A stretch of DNA of 64,000 nt from Streptomyces sp. Tu6071 (GTDB lineage: Bacteria > Actinomycetota > Actinomycetes > Streptomycetales > Streptomycetaceae), in contig NZ_CM001165.1 of NCBI RefSeq assembly GCF_000213055.1, positions 558,001 through 622,000 on the forward strand. The letters are read 5' to 3'. Every line of letters begins with the position of its first letter. Within the stretch, counting starts at the first letter, position 1. This document shows, piece after piece, positions 26,084 to 35,117 of this stretch. The notes under the pieces are model-generated. The model ran no database searches. It was not told where the DNA came from and saw nothing but the letters and a program-made list of their open reading frames with translations. Made by a program: the position numbers and the translations under genes.

Positions 26084-28270
26084 TCAGCCCGCCGGGCCCG
26101 GCCCCGCGACCTCCTCGCCCGGCCTGCGCACCTCGAACTCGCACCACACGCACTTGCCCGCGCCCCGCGCCTCCACGCCCCACGCGTCCGCGAGCAGGTC
26201 GACGAGCATGAGGCCGCGCCCCGACTGCCCCTCGGCCTCGGCCTGGCGCCGTCTCGGCAGGGCGCTCGACGAGTCCTCGACCTCGACGCGCAGGCGGCGC
26301 ACGGCCCCGGTGAGCACGCGCAGGGTGACGAGGGCGGGACCCTCCGTGTGGGTGAGCGCGTTGACGACGAGTTCGTCCGTGGCGAGTTCGATGTCGTCGG
26401 AGCGGGAGCCCGCGCCCCAGGAGCGGACGGCGGAGCGGATCATGCGGCGGGCCTCGGCGAGGTCGCGGGGGTCGCCCGGGGCGACGTGCTGCTGGAGCCT
26501 GCCGCCGTAGAGCGGGGCGCCCACGGTGGCGCGGCGGCGCAGGAGCAGCACCGCGACGTCGTCCTCGCCGCCGCGCCGCTCGACGGCCGTCGTGAGCAGG
26601 TCGGCGAGGAGCCGCAGATCGCGCGGTCCGGTGCGCAGCCGCGTCGCGAGCTTCGCGAAGCCGTCGTCGAGGTCGGCGCCGGGGACTTCGACGAGGCCGT
26701 CCGTGCACAGGAGCAGCGTCGCGCCGGGGTCCAGTTCCAGGGTGGAGACGGGGTAGTCGAGCGCGCCGAACTGCGAGGAGAGCCCGAGCGGCAGCCCGCC
26801 GGGCACGGGCACGCGCCGGGCGGAGCCGTCGGGGGCCATGAGGAAGGGGTCGAGGTGCCCGGCGCGTACGAGCTGGAGCACGCCGGTGCTGAGGTCGGCC
26901 TCGGCGTAGAGGCAGGTCGCGAAGCGGTCGGTGTCGAGTTCGTCGAGGAAGAGCGAGGTGCGGGCCATGACGGTCGCGGGCGGGTGGCCCTCGGCCGCGT
27001 AGGCGCGCAGCGCGATGCGGAGCTGGCCCATGACGGCGGCGGCGTGCGTGTCGTGGCCCTGCACGTCGCCGATGACGGCGCCGGTACGGCCGCCGGGCAG
27101 CGGGACGAGGTCGTACCAGTCGCCGCCGACGTCGCGGCCCGCGCTCGCGGCCCGGTAGCGCACCGCGACCTCGGCGCCCGGCACGTGCGGGATGGTGCGC
27201 GGCAGCATCGCCTGCTGGAGGCCCTGGGCGAGGTCCTTCTCCTGCTCGTAGAGCATGGCGCGCTGGAGGCTCTGGGCGAGGCTGCTGCCGAGGGCGACGA
27301 GGACGTTGCGCTCCTCGGGGGCGAAGTGGTGCGTCCCGCCGTAGAAGAGGCCGAGGGAGCCGATGGGGCTGCCCTGGGCCACGAGGGGCAGGTACGCGGC
27401 GGCGCCGGGCCGCAGGTGGGCGATCTGCTTCCACAGCTCGGGGTAGGCGGCGGCGAAGCTCTCGGCGTCCTCCAGGTAGACGGGCCGCATGGTCCGCACG
27501 ACATCGGCCATCGGGTACGGGTCGTCGAGGCGGGTGTGGCGGCCGGCGTCGATGACGCCGCCCGTGGGTCCGTCCGGGACGAGGCGGATGCGGCCCTGTT
27601 CGAGGAGGCCGACGACGAGCGAGTCCGCGCCGAGGCGCACGAGCCCGTCCTGCTCGCGCAGCACGTCGAGCACGTCGGCCACCGTGCGGGCGGCGGCCAG
27701 GGCGGCCGTCGTGCGCTCGACGACGGTCGTGCGGCGGCGCAGCTCGGACGCCTGCTCACGGCGGGCGGTGGTGTCGCTGAGCTCCTGCGTCGCGTCGCGG
27801 ACGATGCCGAAGATGCGGCGGGCCCGGCCGCCCGCGTCGCGGCGGATGTAGCCCTGGGTGTGGGTCCAGCGCAGCGAGTCGTCCGCGCGGCGGATACGGA
27901 AGTAGCCCGCGTAGGTCTCGTGGCCCGCGGTGATGGCGTCCTTGACGAGAGCGGCCATCCGGTCGCGCTCGGCTCGGGGCATCTGCGCGGACGCGGTGGT
28001 GGCCATGTCGTCGAAACGCTCGGGGCGCAGCCCGAAGACGGCGAGGGCCTGCCGGTCCATGTGCATGCGCCCGCTGTCGAGGTCCCAGTCGAAGCTGCCC
28101 ATGCGGTTCATGGCGAGGATCGGGTCGGGACGGGCCGGCCAGTCCTCGGGGCACGTGGCGGCCTCCTCCTCCGGGTCCCCGGAGGGGGCGGGCACGGGTT
28201 CGCGGCGCGGCGTGGCCCCCGGGCGGGTGCCGGAGGCCGCACCGTGCCGCATCGCTCCCCGTTCTGCCAT
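26084..28270 (-). CDS. PAS-GAF-SpoIIE phosphatase with C-terminal HATPase domain
   Basis: A 728-residue signalling protein. It contains a PAS domain (about 55-160), a GAF domain (about 180-345), a PP2C/SpoIIE phosphatase domain (about 360-580) and an RsbW-like HATPase (about 590-715). The phosphatase has GGDWYDLVPL, GDVQGHDTHAAAVM and a late DGLVEV, all metal-ligand positions. The HATPase has ATDELVVNALTHTEG (N box) and GRGLMLVDLLAD. This fusion of an anti-sigma-type kinase with its phosphatase is common in Streptomyces and controls partner-switching on alternative sigma factors. No sigma or anti-anti-sigma gene is adjacent. Confidence 0.92.
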   Translation of the reverse strand: MAERGAMRHGAASGTRPGATPRREPVPAPSGDPEEEAATCPEDWPARPDPILAMNRMGSFDWDLDSGRMHMDRQALAVFGLRPERFDDMATTASAQMPRAERDRMAALVKDAITAGHETYAGYFRIRRADDSLRWTHTQGYIRRDAGGRARRIFGIVRDATQELSDTTARREQASELRRRTTVVERTTAALAAARTVADVLDVLREQDGLVRLGADSLVVGLLEQGRIRLVPDGPTGGVIDAGRHTRLDDPYPMADVVRTMRPVYLEDAESFAAAYPELWKQIAHLRPGAAAYLPLVAQGSPIGSLGLFYGGTHHFAPEERNVLVALGSSLAQSLQRAMLYEQEKDLAQGLQQAMLPRTIPHVPGAEVAVRYRAASAGRDVGGDWYDLVPLPGGRTGAVIGDVQGHDTHAAAVMGQLRIALRAYAAEGHPPATVMARTSLFLDELDTDRFATCLYAEADLSTGVLQLVRAGHLDPFLMAPDGSARRVPVPGGLPLGLSSQFGALDYPVSTLELDPGATLLLCTDGLVEVPGADLDDGFAKLATRLRTGPRDLRLLADLLTTAVERRGGEDDVAVLLLRRRATVGAPLYGGRLQQHVAPGDPRDLAEARRMIRSAVRSWGAGSRSDDIELATDELVVNALTHTEGPALVTLRVLTGAVRRLRVEVEDSSSALPRRRQAEAEGQSGRGLMLVDLLADAWGVEARGAGKCVWCEFEVRRPGEEVAGPGPAG

Positions 28271-28453
28271 GAAGCCCCCTAGGCCCTCGTCCGGTTCCCG
28301 CCTGGTGGTGGGCCTCTGCTCCGAGGACCCGCTCCCGAAAGGTAGGTTTTATCCCATTTTGCTCCGTTGTGGTGGCCAAGAACAGCCCCGGCGCCGGATA
28401 CGACGCCCCCGGCCCCCGGTCCCCACCCGGTGGCACCCGCCCCCGGACCCGCC

Positions 28454-29395
28454 TCAGTCCTCGCCCTCCGGCCCGAGCCGCACGCTGCGGGCCGTCTCCT
28501 GACCGCCCTCCGTCGGGGTCTCACCGGGGTCCGTGGAGGGCGGCACGGTCTCCCAGGGCCCGGAGGACTCGGGGCTCGGCTCCTCCTCGGGCGGCTCGGT
28601 GGGAGGCGCGCTCGGCGTCGCGCTCGGCTCCCGTACCGCCCGGTCGTGGGTGCCGTCGTCGCCCACGGGGCGCTCCAGCCAGTGGCCGTGCGCGGGGTCG
28701 GCGAGGGTGAGCGCGGACAGGGGGCGCGCGGCGGGCGCCACGGCGCGCACCTCGCCCGCCTCGTACCCCTTCCAGCGCTTGCCGCGCGGCGCCCCGACGC
28801 GGTCGCCGCCCGCCGGTCCGAGCGGGTTGCCGCAGACGCAGCGCACCCGGGGCACGCCGCGCGCGTCGACGAGGACGGCGGTGCCCGACTGGAGGACGGC
28901 GCGGTACGTCGTGACGTCGCCCTTCGCGTAGCCGTGGGCCGTGACGAGGGTGTCGGCCCGCAGGACGACGGGGGTGAGGTCGTCGAGCCAGCGGCCGAGC
29001 CCGTCGGCGGGCGTTCCGGCGGCTCGGGCGAAGGCGCCGGCGCGGGGGCGGTCGGCCGTCAGGAGCCGGGACTGGGCGCGGACGTCGCAGCCGGTACGGG
29101 CCGGCAGGCCCGCGTAGAGCCCGGGGGTGTCCCCCGCGACGAGGCGCGGCCCGTCGTCCTTGCCGCCCTCGCCCTCGGGCAGCGGCTGCTCCGTCCGGGT
29201 GAGCGGCGTGGGCGCCGCGCGCGTCGCCGAGGCCGTGAAGGGGTCGGGCCCGCGCGAGCCCGCGGGCTCCAGGACGGTGTCCGCCGCCGCCTCGGCGCGC
29301 TGCTCGCCGGCGCCGCACCCGGCGGCCCCGAGGGCGAGCAGCGCGAGCGCGGCCGAGGCGAGAACGGCGGGGGTCGTCCGGAGAGCTGTGCGCAC
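28454..29395 (-). CDS. DUF6777-family lipoprotein
   Basis: A 313-residue lipoprotein: a GTG start at 29395 with GGAGG nine bases upstream, then a hydrophobic signal ending in the lipobox GAAGCGAG. The DUF6777-like domain (about 40-225) includes TPGLYAGL, DVRAQSRLLTADRPRAGAFA and VLVDARGVPRVRCVCGNPLGP. The last contains a CVCG cysteine pair that could form a disulfide. A Pro/Glu/Ser-rich tail (about 260-310) ends the protein. The domain occurs in Streptomyces lipoproteins of unknown role. No operon partner is seen. Confidence 0.82.
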   Translation of the reverse strand: MRTALRTTPAVLASAALALLALGAAGCGAGEQRAEAAADTVLEPAGSRGPDPFTASATRAAPTPLTRTEQPLPEGEGGKDDGPRLVAGDTPGLYAGLPARTGCDVRAQSRLLTADRPRAGAFARAAGTPADGLGRWLDDLTPVVLRADTLVTAHGYAKGDVTTYRAVLQSGTAVLVDARGVPRVRCVCGNPLGPAGGDRVGAPRGKRWKGYEAGEVRAVAPAARPLSALTLADPAHGHWLERPVGDDGTHDRAVREPSATPSAPPTEPPEEEPSPESSGPWETVPPSTDPGETPTEGGQETARSVRLGPEGED

Positions 29396-29616
29396 GGTGT
29401 CCTCCCGGCTCGGGCGGCGCCCCCGGTGGGCACGACCGCTCGGACCCGGCACGGACCGCGCGGGACCGCTCCGGGTGCTGCGCCATTGTGTGCCGGTCGG
29501 GACGGAACGACGCAAACGGGAGGAATCCGCGCGAGGGCGCTCCGGGCGGCTCGGGACACGGGCTCCCGGGAGCGCGTGCGGCCCCGCCCCGTCCCGCCGT
29601 CATCCCCCTCCGCGCC

Positions 29617-30960
29617 TCACCCGCCCTGCCCCGCCGCCTCCCGCTCGCGCTCCGCGGCCCAGTACTTCCCGTCCGGGAAGCGGTACGTCGCGAGCGAGTC
29701 CGGGCGCATCTCGGCCGAGAAGCCGGGGGTCTCGGGGGCCCGGTAGTGGGCGCGGTCGATGACGACGGGGGCGAGGAAATGCTCGTGGAGGTGGTCCACG
29801 TATTCGATGGCGCGGTCCTCGGTGGTCCCCGACAGGGCCACGTAGTCGAACATGGAGAGGTGCTGCACGAGTTCGCACAGCCCCACTCCCCCGGCGTGCG
29901 GGCAGACGGGGACGCCGTGCTTCGCGGCGAGCAGGAGGATCGCGAGGTTCTCGTTGACGCCGCCGACGCGGGCCGCGTCGATCTGCACGACGTCGACCGC
30001 CCCCGCCTGGAGCAGTTGCTTGAAGACGACGCGGTTGGCGACGTGCTCGCCCGTCGCGACGCGGACCGGGGCGACGGCGCGGCGGATCGCGGCGTGGCCG
30101 AGTACGTCGTCGGGGCTCGTCGGCTCCTCGATCCAGTACGGCTCGTACGGCGCGAGCGCGCGCACCCACGTCACGGCGCGCTCGACGTCCCAGCGCTGGT
30201 TGGCGTCGAGCGCGAGGCGCACGTCGGGGCCGATCGCGGCGCGCGCGACGCGGCAGCGGCGGACGTCGTCGGCGAGGTCGGCGCCGACCTTGAGCTTGAT
30301 CTGCCGGAAGCCGTCGGCGACGGCGCGGCGGGCGAGCCGGGCCAGCTTCTCGTCGTCGTAGCCGAGCCACCCGGGCGAGGTGGTGTAGGCGGGGTAGCCC
30401 CGCGCGCGCAGCCGCTCGGCGCGCGCGGCGGCGCCCTCGCGGCCGCGGGTGAGCAGGCCGAGTGCCTCCGCCGGGGTGAGCGCGTCGCTGAGGTAGCGGA
30501 AGTCGACCTGGGCGACGAGCCACTCGGGCTCGGCCTCGGCGAGCAGGCGCCACAGCGGCAGCCCGCGCCGTTTCGCCGCGAGGTCCCACACCGCGTTGAG
30601 CACCGCCCCGATCGCCATGTGCATCACGCCCTTCTCCGGCCCCAGCCACCGCAGTTGGCTGTCCCCGACGAGATCCCGGGCGAGGCTCGCCGGGTCGGCG
30701 CACAGGGCGTCGGCGGAGCGGCCGAGCAGGTACGGGCGCAGGGCCTCGACCGCCGCCACCTGCACCTCGTTGCCGCGCCCGATGGTGAAGGCGAAGCCGT
30801 GCCCCTCGTGCCCGTCGTCCGCGTCGGTGCGCAGTACGACGTAGGCGGCGGAGTAGTCGGGGTCCGGGTTCATCGCGTCGGAGCCGTCCAGCTCCCGCGA
30901 GGTGGGGAAGCGGACGTCGAGCGTGTCGACGGCGGTGACTCGGGCGGGCGTTGCGGTCAC
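29617..30960 (-). CDS. fucD: L-fuconate dehydratase, enolase superfamily
   Basis: A 447-residue enzyme that converts L-fuconate to 2-keto-3-deoxy-L-fuconate in the oxidative L-fucose pathway. It shows the enolase-superfamily fold: an N-terminal capping domain with [22 protein letters not shown] (cited only by position, about 13-34), KLKVG with catalytic Lys near 219, metal ligands in [17 protein letters not shown] and GEHVANR, and CPHAGGVG with the acid/base His. The long N-terminus and [10 protein letters not shown] match FucD rather than mandelate racemase or galactarate dehydratases. It follows the sugar ABC permease by 84 bases. Other fucose-pathway enzymes are not in the window. Confidence 0.9.
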   Translation of the reverse strand: MTATPARVTAVDTLDVRFPTSRELDGSDAMNPDPDYSAAYVVLRTDADDGHEGHGFAFTIGRGNEVQVAAVEALRPYLLGRSADALCADPASLARDLVGDSQLRWLGPEKGVMHMAIGAVLNAVWDLAAKRRGLPLWRLLAEAEPEWLVAQVDFRYLSDALTPAEALGLLTRGREGAAARAERLRARGYPAYTTSPGWLGYDDEKLARLARRAVADGFRQIKLKVGADLADDVRRCRVARAAIGPDVRLALDANQRWDVERAVTWVRALAPYEPYWIEEPTSPDDVLGHAAIRRAVAPVRVATGEHVANRVVFKQLLQAGAVDVVQIDAARVGGVNENLAILLLAAKHGVPVCPHAGGVGLCELVQHLSMFDYVALSGTTEDRAIEYVDHLHEHFLAPVVIDRAHYRAPETPGFSAEMRPDSLATYRFPDGKYWAAEREREAAGQGG

Positions 30961-31044
30961 GGGTGACCTCTCTCGGTCGGGGGCGGCGGGGCACGTACCG
31001 GCGCACCGGCGCGCGGCAGGAGCGGCGGGCGCTGCGGCAGCGGC

Positions 31045-32073
31045 TCAGTCCTGCGCCCGCCCGGTGGTGACCCGGGCCAGGATCAGCGCGACGAGGATGA
31101 TGCCGCCGTAGATCGCCTGGGTCCACGGGGCCGGGACCTGCGCGAGGGTCAGGAGGTTCTGCACGACGCCGAGGAGCAGGACCCCGGTGAGCGCGCCGAA
31201 CATCGTGCCCTTGCCGCCGTCGAGGCTGATCCCGCCGATGACGGCCGCCGCGAACACGGTGAAGATCATGTTCTGGCCCTGGTTGGCGTTGATGGCGCCG
31301 ACGTACCCCGTCTGCATGAGCCCGCCGAGCGCGGCGAGGAGTCCCGCGACGACGAACACGCCGAGCATGACGCGCTCGACCCGCACCCCCGCCGCGCGCG
31401 CCGCCTCCGGGTTGCCGCCGATCGCGTAGAGCGCGCGGCCGATGCGGTGGTACGTGAGGAAGAGCCCCGCGATCGCGAAGCAGACGGCGGCGACCCACAC
31501 CGAGAGCGGGACGCGCAGCAGCGTCGTGGTGGAGAGCGTGTAGAAGGCGTCGGGCATCCCGAAGAGCGTCTTGCCGTCCGTCGAGCCGACGAGGAGCCCG
31601 CGCAGGACGATGAGCATCGCGAGCGTCACGATGAAGGCGTTGAGCTTGAGCCTGACGACGAGGAAGCCGTTGAAGGCGCCGATGAGGGCCCCGGCGACGA
31701 GGACGGCGAGGAGCGCGAGCCAGGCGGGCACCTCGGTGCCGAAGCCCGCCGCGCTCGCCGGGAGGACGAGCATCGCGCCGACGGCGGGGGCCATGCCGAC
31801 GACCGATTCGAGCGAGAGGTCGAACTTCCCCGTGATGAGGACGAGGGACTCGGCGAGGACGACGAGCGCGAGCGCCGCCGAGGCGCCGAGCACGGAGACG
31901 AGGTTCGCCTCCGTGAGGAAGGCGTCGTTGAGCACGGCGCCGAGCACGAGGAGCAGCAACAGGGCCGGGACGAGGGCGAGTTCGCGGGCGCGCCGGAGCA
32001 GCACCGAGCGGGTCCCGGGCGGGGCGGCGGCCGTTTTCTCGCGGGTCTCGGCGGGCGCGGTGGTCTGGGTCAC
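31045..32073 (-). CDS. Sugar ABC transporter permease, RbsC type
   Basis: A 342-residue protein with about ten membrane helices. It has the BPD_transp_2 pattern (LITGKFDLSLESVVGM, GAFNGFLVVRLKLNAFIVTLAM and GRALYAIGGNPEAARAAGV, each a family landmark). It would form the channel for a monosaccharide importer. The GTG at 32073 overlaps the ATPase stop as GTGA. One permease of this type usually works as a homodimer, so the set of binding protein, fused ATPase and permease is complete. Confidence 0.93.
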   Translation of the reverse strand: MTQTTAPAETREKTAAAPPGTRSVLLRRARELALVPALLLLLVLGAVLNDAFLTEANLVSVLGASAALALVVLAESLVLITGKFDLSLESVVGMAPAVGAMLVLPASAAGFGTEVPAWLALLAVLVAGALIGAFNGFLVVRLKLNAFIVTLAMLIVLRGLLVGSTDGKTLFGMPDAFYTLSTTTLLRVPLSVWVAAVCFAIAGLFLTYHRIGRALYAIGGNPEAARAAGVRVERVMLGVFVVAGLLAALGGLMQTGYVGAINANQGQNMIFTVFAAAVIGGISLDGGKGTMFGALTGVLLLGVVQNLLTLAQVPAPWTQAIYGGIILVALILARVTTGRAQD

Positions 32074-33683
32074 GGCCTCTTCCCTTCGGGTGGGTTCTGC
32101 GGGGGTACGGGGCCGACGGGGCCCGGGGCGGACGGTGGCCCCGCGTCCGTCCCGGCCCCGTCGCCGGCCCCGGAGACCCCCTCGATGGCGGCGATGAGCA
32201 GGTGGTCGTGCCAGCCGGCCGGGAAGGCGGCGGTGACGCGGCCGTGGAAGAGGACGAGGACGCGGTCGCAGCGGCGCAGGTCGTCGAGTTCGTCCGAGAC
32301 GACGAGCACGGCGGTGCCGTCCTCGCGCGCCGAGTCGACGCGGGCGAGCAGCGACTCCTTGGAGCGCACGTCCACGCCCGCCGTCGGGTTGACGAGGACG
32401 AGCGCCTTCGGGTCGGAGGCGAGCGCGCGGGCCATGACGACCTTCTGCGCGTTGCCCCCGGAGAGGCCGGAGACGGGCTGGGCCGGGCCCTCGGTGCGGA
32501 TGCCGAGGCGCTCGATGAGCGCGGTGGCGAGGGCGCGTTTGCGCGCGGGCGGCACGAACCCGTAGCGCCCGAGCCGGTCGAGCACTCCGAGCGTGGCGTT
32601 GTCGCCGACCGTCATCCCGAAGACGAGCCCCTGCTCGTGCCGGTCGCGCGGGACGCAGCCGACGCCCGCGCGCAGCGTCGCCGCGACGTCGCCGAAGGGC
32701 AGCGGACGGCCGAGTACGCTCGCGCGCCCCGAGCGGGGGCTGCGCAGTCCGGCGAGGGTCTCGGCGAGCTGGATCTTGCCGCTGCCGCTGCTCCCGGCGA
32801 GCCCCACGACCTCGCCCTCGCGCACGCCGAGCGACACGTCCGTGTAGCCCTCGCCGGTGAGCCCCACGACGTCCAGGACGAGGGGCGCTTCGGCGGGGAC
32901 GGCGTGGCGGGGGGTGTTCGCGGTGGCGGTGACGGCCTCGCCCGCCATCGCCTCGACGAGTGCGGCGCGCGGGAGTTCGGCGACGGGGGCCGTGGTGATC
33001 CAGCGGGCGTCGCGCAGGACGGTGACGGTCTGGCAGACCTCGTACACCTCCTGGAGGTGGTGCGAGATGAAGAGGAAGGTGATGCCCGCCTCCTGCAGCG
33101 CCCGCATCCGCGTGAAGAGGCGGTCGATCTCGCGGCTGTCGAGCTGGGCCGTCGGCTCGTCGAGGACGATGAAGCGGGCGCCGATGCTCAGCGCGCGGGC
33201 GATCTCGACCATCTGCCGGTCCTCGACCCGCAGGTCCCCGGTACGGGCCCCGGGGTCGACGCGCACGTCCCAGTGGCCGAGGAGTTCGGCGGCCTCGGCG
33301 CGCAGGCGGCGCCAGGAGATGAGGCCGCCGCGCCCGGTGGGCTGGCGGTGCAGGAAGAGGTTCTCGGCGACGGTGAGGTCGGGGACGACGGTGGGCTTCT
33401 GATAGACGCAGGCGACCTTGGCGCGCCAGGCGGCGCGGTCGGCGAGGGCGGGCGCGGGGGCGCCGTCGAAGCGGATGCCGCCGCTGTCGGGTGCCTGAAG
33501 CCCTGTGAGGAGCGAGACGAGGGTGGACTTGCCCGCGCCGTTGCGCCCGACGAGGGCGTGCGACTCGCCCGTCCGGACGGTGAGCCGGCCGTCGGCGAGG
33601 GCGACCGTCGCGCCGTACCGCTTGCTCACGGCGCGGACCTCGGCGAGGGGCGGCGACGGGGACTCCGTGGGGGTCGCGGTCAT
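32070..33683 (-). CDS. Sugar ABC transporter ATP-binding protein, double-domain RbsA/XylG type
   Basis: A 537-residue protein with two ATPase domains. The first has an intact Walker A (GRNGAGKST near residue 43) and LDEPTAQLD. Its signature segment is RVEDRQMVEIARAL, the usual reduced form for this family. The second has GSSGSGKIQ near residue 300, with Ile in place of the Ser/Thr, LSGGNAQKV, and VNPTAGVDV instead of the DEPT Walker B. The second site is therefore probably inactive, as often seen in sugar transporters. The ATG at 33683 overlaps the stop of the binding protein gene (ATGA). Confidence 0.93.
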   Translation of the reverse strand: MTATPTESPSPPLAEVRAVSKRYGATVALADGRLTVRTGESHALVGRNGAGKSTLVSLLTGLQAPDSGGIRFDGAPAPALADRAAWRAKVACVYQKPTVVPDLTVAENLFLHRQPTGRGGLISWRRLRAEAAELLGHWDVRVDPGARTGDLRVEDRQMVEIARALSIGARFIVLDEPTAQLDSREIDRLFTRMRALQEAGITFLFISHHLQEVYEVCQTVTVLRDARWITTAPVAELPRAALVEAMAGEAVTATANTPRHAVPAEAPLVLDVVGLTGEGYTDVSLGVREGEVVGLAGSSGSGKIQLAETLAGLRSPRSGRASVLGRPLPFGDVAATLRAGVGCVPRDRHEQGLVFGMTVGDNATLGVLDRLGRYGFVPPARKRALATALIERLGIRTEGPAQPVSGLSGGNAQKVVMARALASDPKALVLVNPTAGVDVRSKESLLARVDSAREDGTAVLVVSDELDDLRRCDRVLVLFHGRVTAAFPAGWHDHLLIAAIEGVSGAGDGAGTDAGPPSAPGPVGPVPPQNPPEGKRP

Positions 33684-34816
33684 TTGATCGTGTTCCCCCA
33701 CAGCTTCGGGTCGTCGACGTTCTCCTTCGTGACGAGCGGCGCGGGCAACTGGTCCTCCAGGTTCCCGGAGGGGGTCTTGACGATGGTCGAGTCGTGGTCG
33801 GTGGGGCCGGGCTCGAAGGTCTTCCCGGCCATCGCGGCCTTGATGTAGTACATGCCGTACTTGGCGTAGGCGTCGGCGGGCTGCGAGACGGTCGCGTCGA
33901 TGTCGCCGCGGCGGATCGCGTCGAACTCCTGCGGGATGCCGTCGTTGGAGATGATCGCGATGTGCCGCTCGTCCCCGGCGGGGAAGAGGAGCTTCTTCGA
34001 CTTGAGGGTCTGGAGTGTCGGGGCGAGGTAGACGCCGCCCGCCTGCAGGTAGATGCCCTTGATGTCGGGGTGCGCGCCGAGGAGTGTGTCGAGCTTCGCC
34101 GCCGCCGTGTCGGACTCCCACTTCGCGGGGATCTCCAGGACCTTGAGGTCCGGGTACTTCTTCCTGGCGCAGTCGCGGAAGGCCGTCGAGCGGTCGCGCC
34201 CGTTGACCGAGGCGAGGTCGCCCATGATCTGCACGACCTTGCCCTTCTTGACCTTCTGGCCGAGGTAGTCGCACGCCTTCTCGCCGTACGCGACGTTGTC
34301 GGCGCGCACGACCATCGCGACCTTGCCCTTCTCGGGGGCGACGTCCACGGCCACGACGGGCACGTTCTTGCGCTCGGCCTGCTGGAGCCCGGCGGCGATC
34401 GCGGCACTGTCCAGCGGGGCGACGACGATTCCGGCGACGCCCTGGTTGAGCTGGTTGTTCATGTCGGTGATCTGCTGCGCGGGGTCGCTGTTGGAGTTGA
34501 CGGTCTTGAGCGCGTCGACGCCCCCGCTCTTCGCCATCTTCGGCACGTAGTCGTTGTACGACTGCCAGAAGGGCGAGGTGAGGAGCGGCAGGATGACGCC
34601 GACCTTGCCGTCCTTCTTCGCGGGCCCGCCCCCGCTCGCGGCGGCGCCCGGACTGCCGGTGCTGCCGCAGGCGGCGAGGAGGAGCGCCGCGCAGGCGAGC
34701 GCGGCGACGGCCCCGGCCCCGCGCCCCGTACGGCTCCGCGGGGTCCCCGTACGCCCTGTCCTGCCGCGCGCGGTGCTGCCTCGTCGTGTGCTGCTTCGCG
34801 CTGTGCTGCCGGCCAT
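33680..34816 (-). CDS. Sugar ABC transporter substrate-binding lipoprotein
   Basis: A 378-residue periplasmic-binding protein of the RbsB-like group. It has a basic N-terminal signal, a lipobox ending LLAACGST and a mature two-lobed fold (VGVILPLLTSPFWQSY at the first strand, DMNNQLNQGVAGIVVAPLD, IISNDGIPQEFDAIRRGDIDATVSQ). It would deliver a monosaccharide to the permease encoded downstream. GAGGAG about nine bases before the ATG at 34816 fixes the start; an upstream extension to 34969 would run through the operator region. Together with fucD the operon suggests L-fucose or a related sugar as substrate, which is inference. Confidence 0.92.
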   Translation of the reverse strand: MAGSTARSSTRRGSTARGRTGRTGTPRSRTGRGAGAVAALACAALLLAACGSTGSPGAAASGGGPAKKDGKVGVILPLLTSPFWQSYNDYVPKMAKSGGVDALKTVNSNSDPAQQITDMNNQLNQGVAGIVVAPLDSAAIAAGLQQAERKNVPVVAVDVAPEKGKVAMVVRADNVAYGEKACDYLGQKVKKGKVVQIMGDLASVNGRDRSTAFRDCARKKYPDLKVLEIPAKWESDTAAAKLDTLLGAHPDIKGIYLQAGGVYLAPTLQTLKSKKLLFPAGDERHIAIISNDGIPQEFDAIRRGDIDATVSQPADAYAKYGMYYIKAAMAGKTFEPGPTDHDSTIVKTPSGNLEDQLPAPLVTKENVDDPKLWGNTIK

Positions 34817-34942
34817 GCTCGTGACTCCTCGTCGTGCGGGTGTCGGGTGCGTGGGCGGGGGCGGTGGTTGGCGCGCGTCCCCTGGAGGTGCTGCCCGCAC
34901 GGGTGGTCCGTACGGCGGCCGGAAAAGCCCGGCCGCTGCGAT

Positions 34943-35020
34943 AGTGATCCGACCACTTGCCGCGCGCAAGCCCCCTGACGCGGTTTTCTGGGGCTCAACT
35001 CACGTAGTGGTCGGATCACT
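34943..35020. promoter_or_regulatory. Pair of inverted GntR-type operators between the transporter operon and its regulator
   Basis: The 15-mer AGTGATCCGACCACT at 34943-34957 recurs on the other strand as AGTGGTCGGATCACT at 35006-35020. Each copy contains TGGTC-G-GATCA, close to the TGGTCNGACCA core typical of FadR-subfamily GntR sites. The centres are 63 bases apart, six helical turns. The pair lies in the 301-base space between the divergent starts at 34816 and 35118, which otherwise holds no gene. Confidence 0.75.
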
Positions 35021-35117
35021 TGGCGGTACGGGAGCGGGCGGGGCGGGTTAGACTCGCTGCCCGTACAGGCGTGCGGAGCCCGTGGGGGCGGGCCCGTACC
35101 AGGGGAAGGGGACCGGC

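Noticed and set aside
24951..27434. Long minus-strand frame that ends with the DUF1905 remnant
   Set aside because: Only the last 31 codons resemble a protein family; the rest is antisense-frame noise across the glycosylase and SpoIIE genes.
25061..28282. Plus-strand frame of 1073 codons
   Set aside because: It is antisense to the Fpg/Nei and SpoIIE genes, which have complete family motifs. Long open antisense frames are expected at this G+C content, and the translation is Gly/Arg/Val-rich without domains.
31045..34407. One long minus-strand fusion protein including the permease
   Set aside because: The upstream part of this frame is a shadow of the binding protein and ATPase genes. The GTG at 32073 overlapping the ATPase stop is the natural start of the permease.
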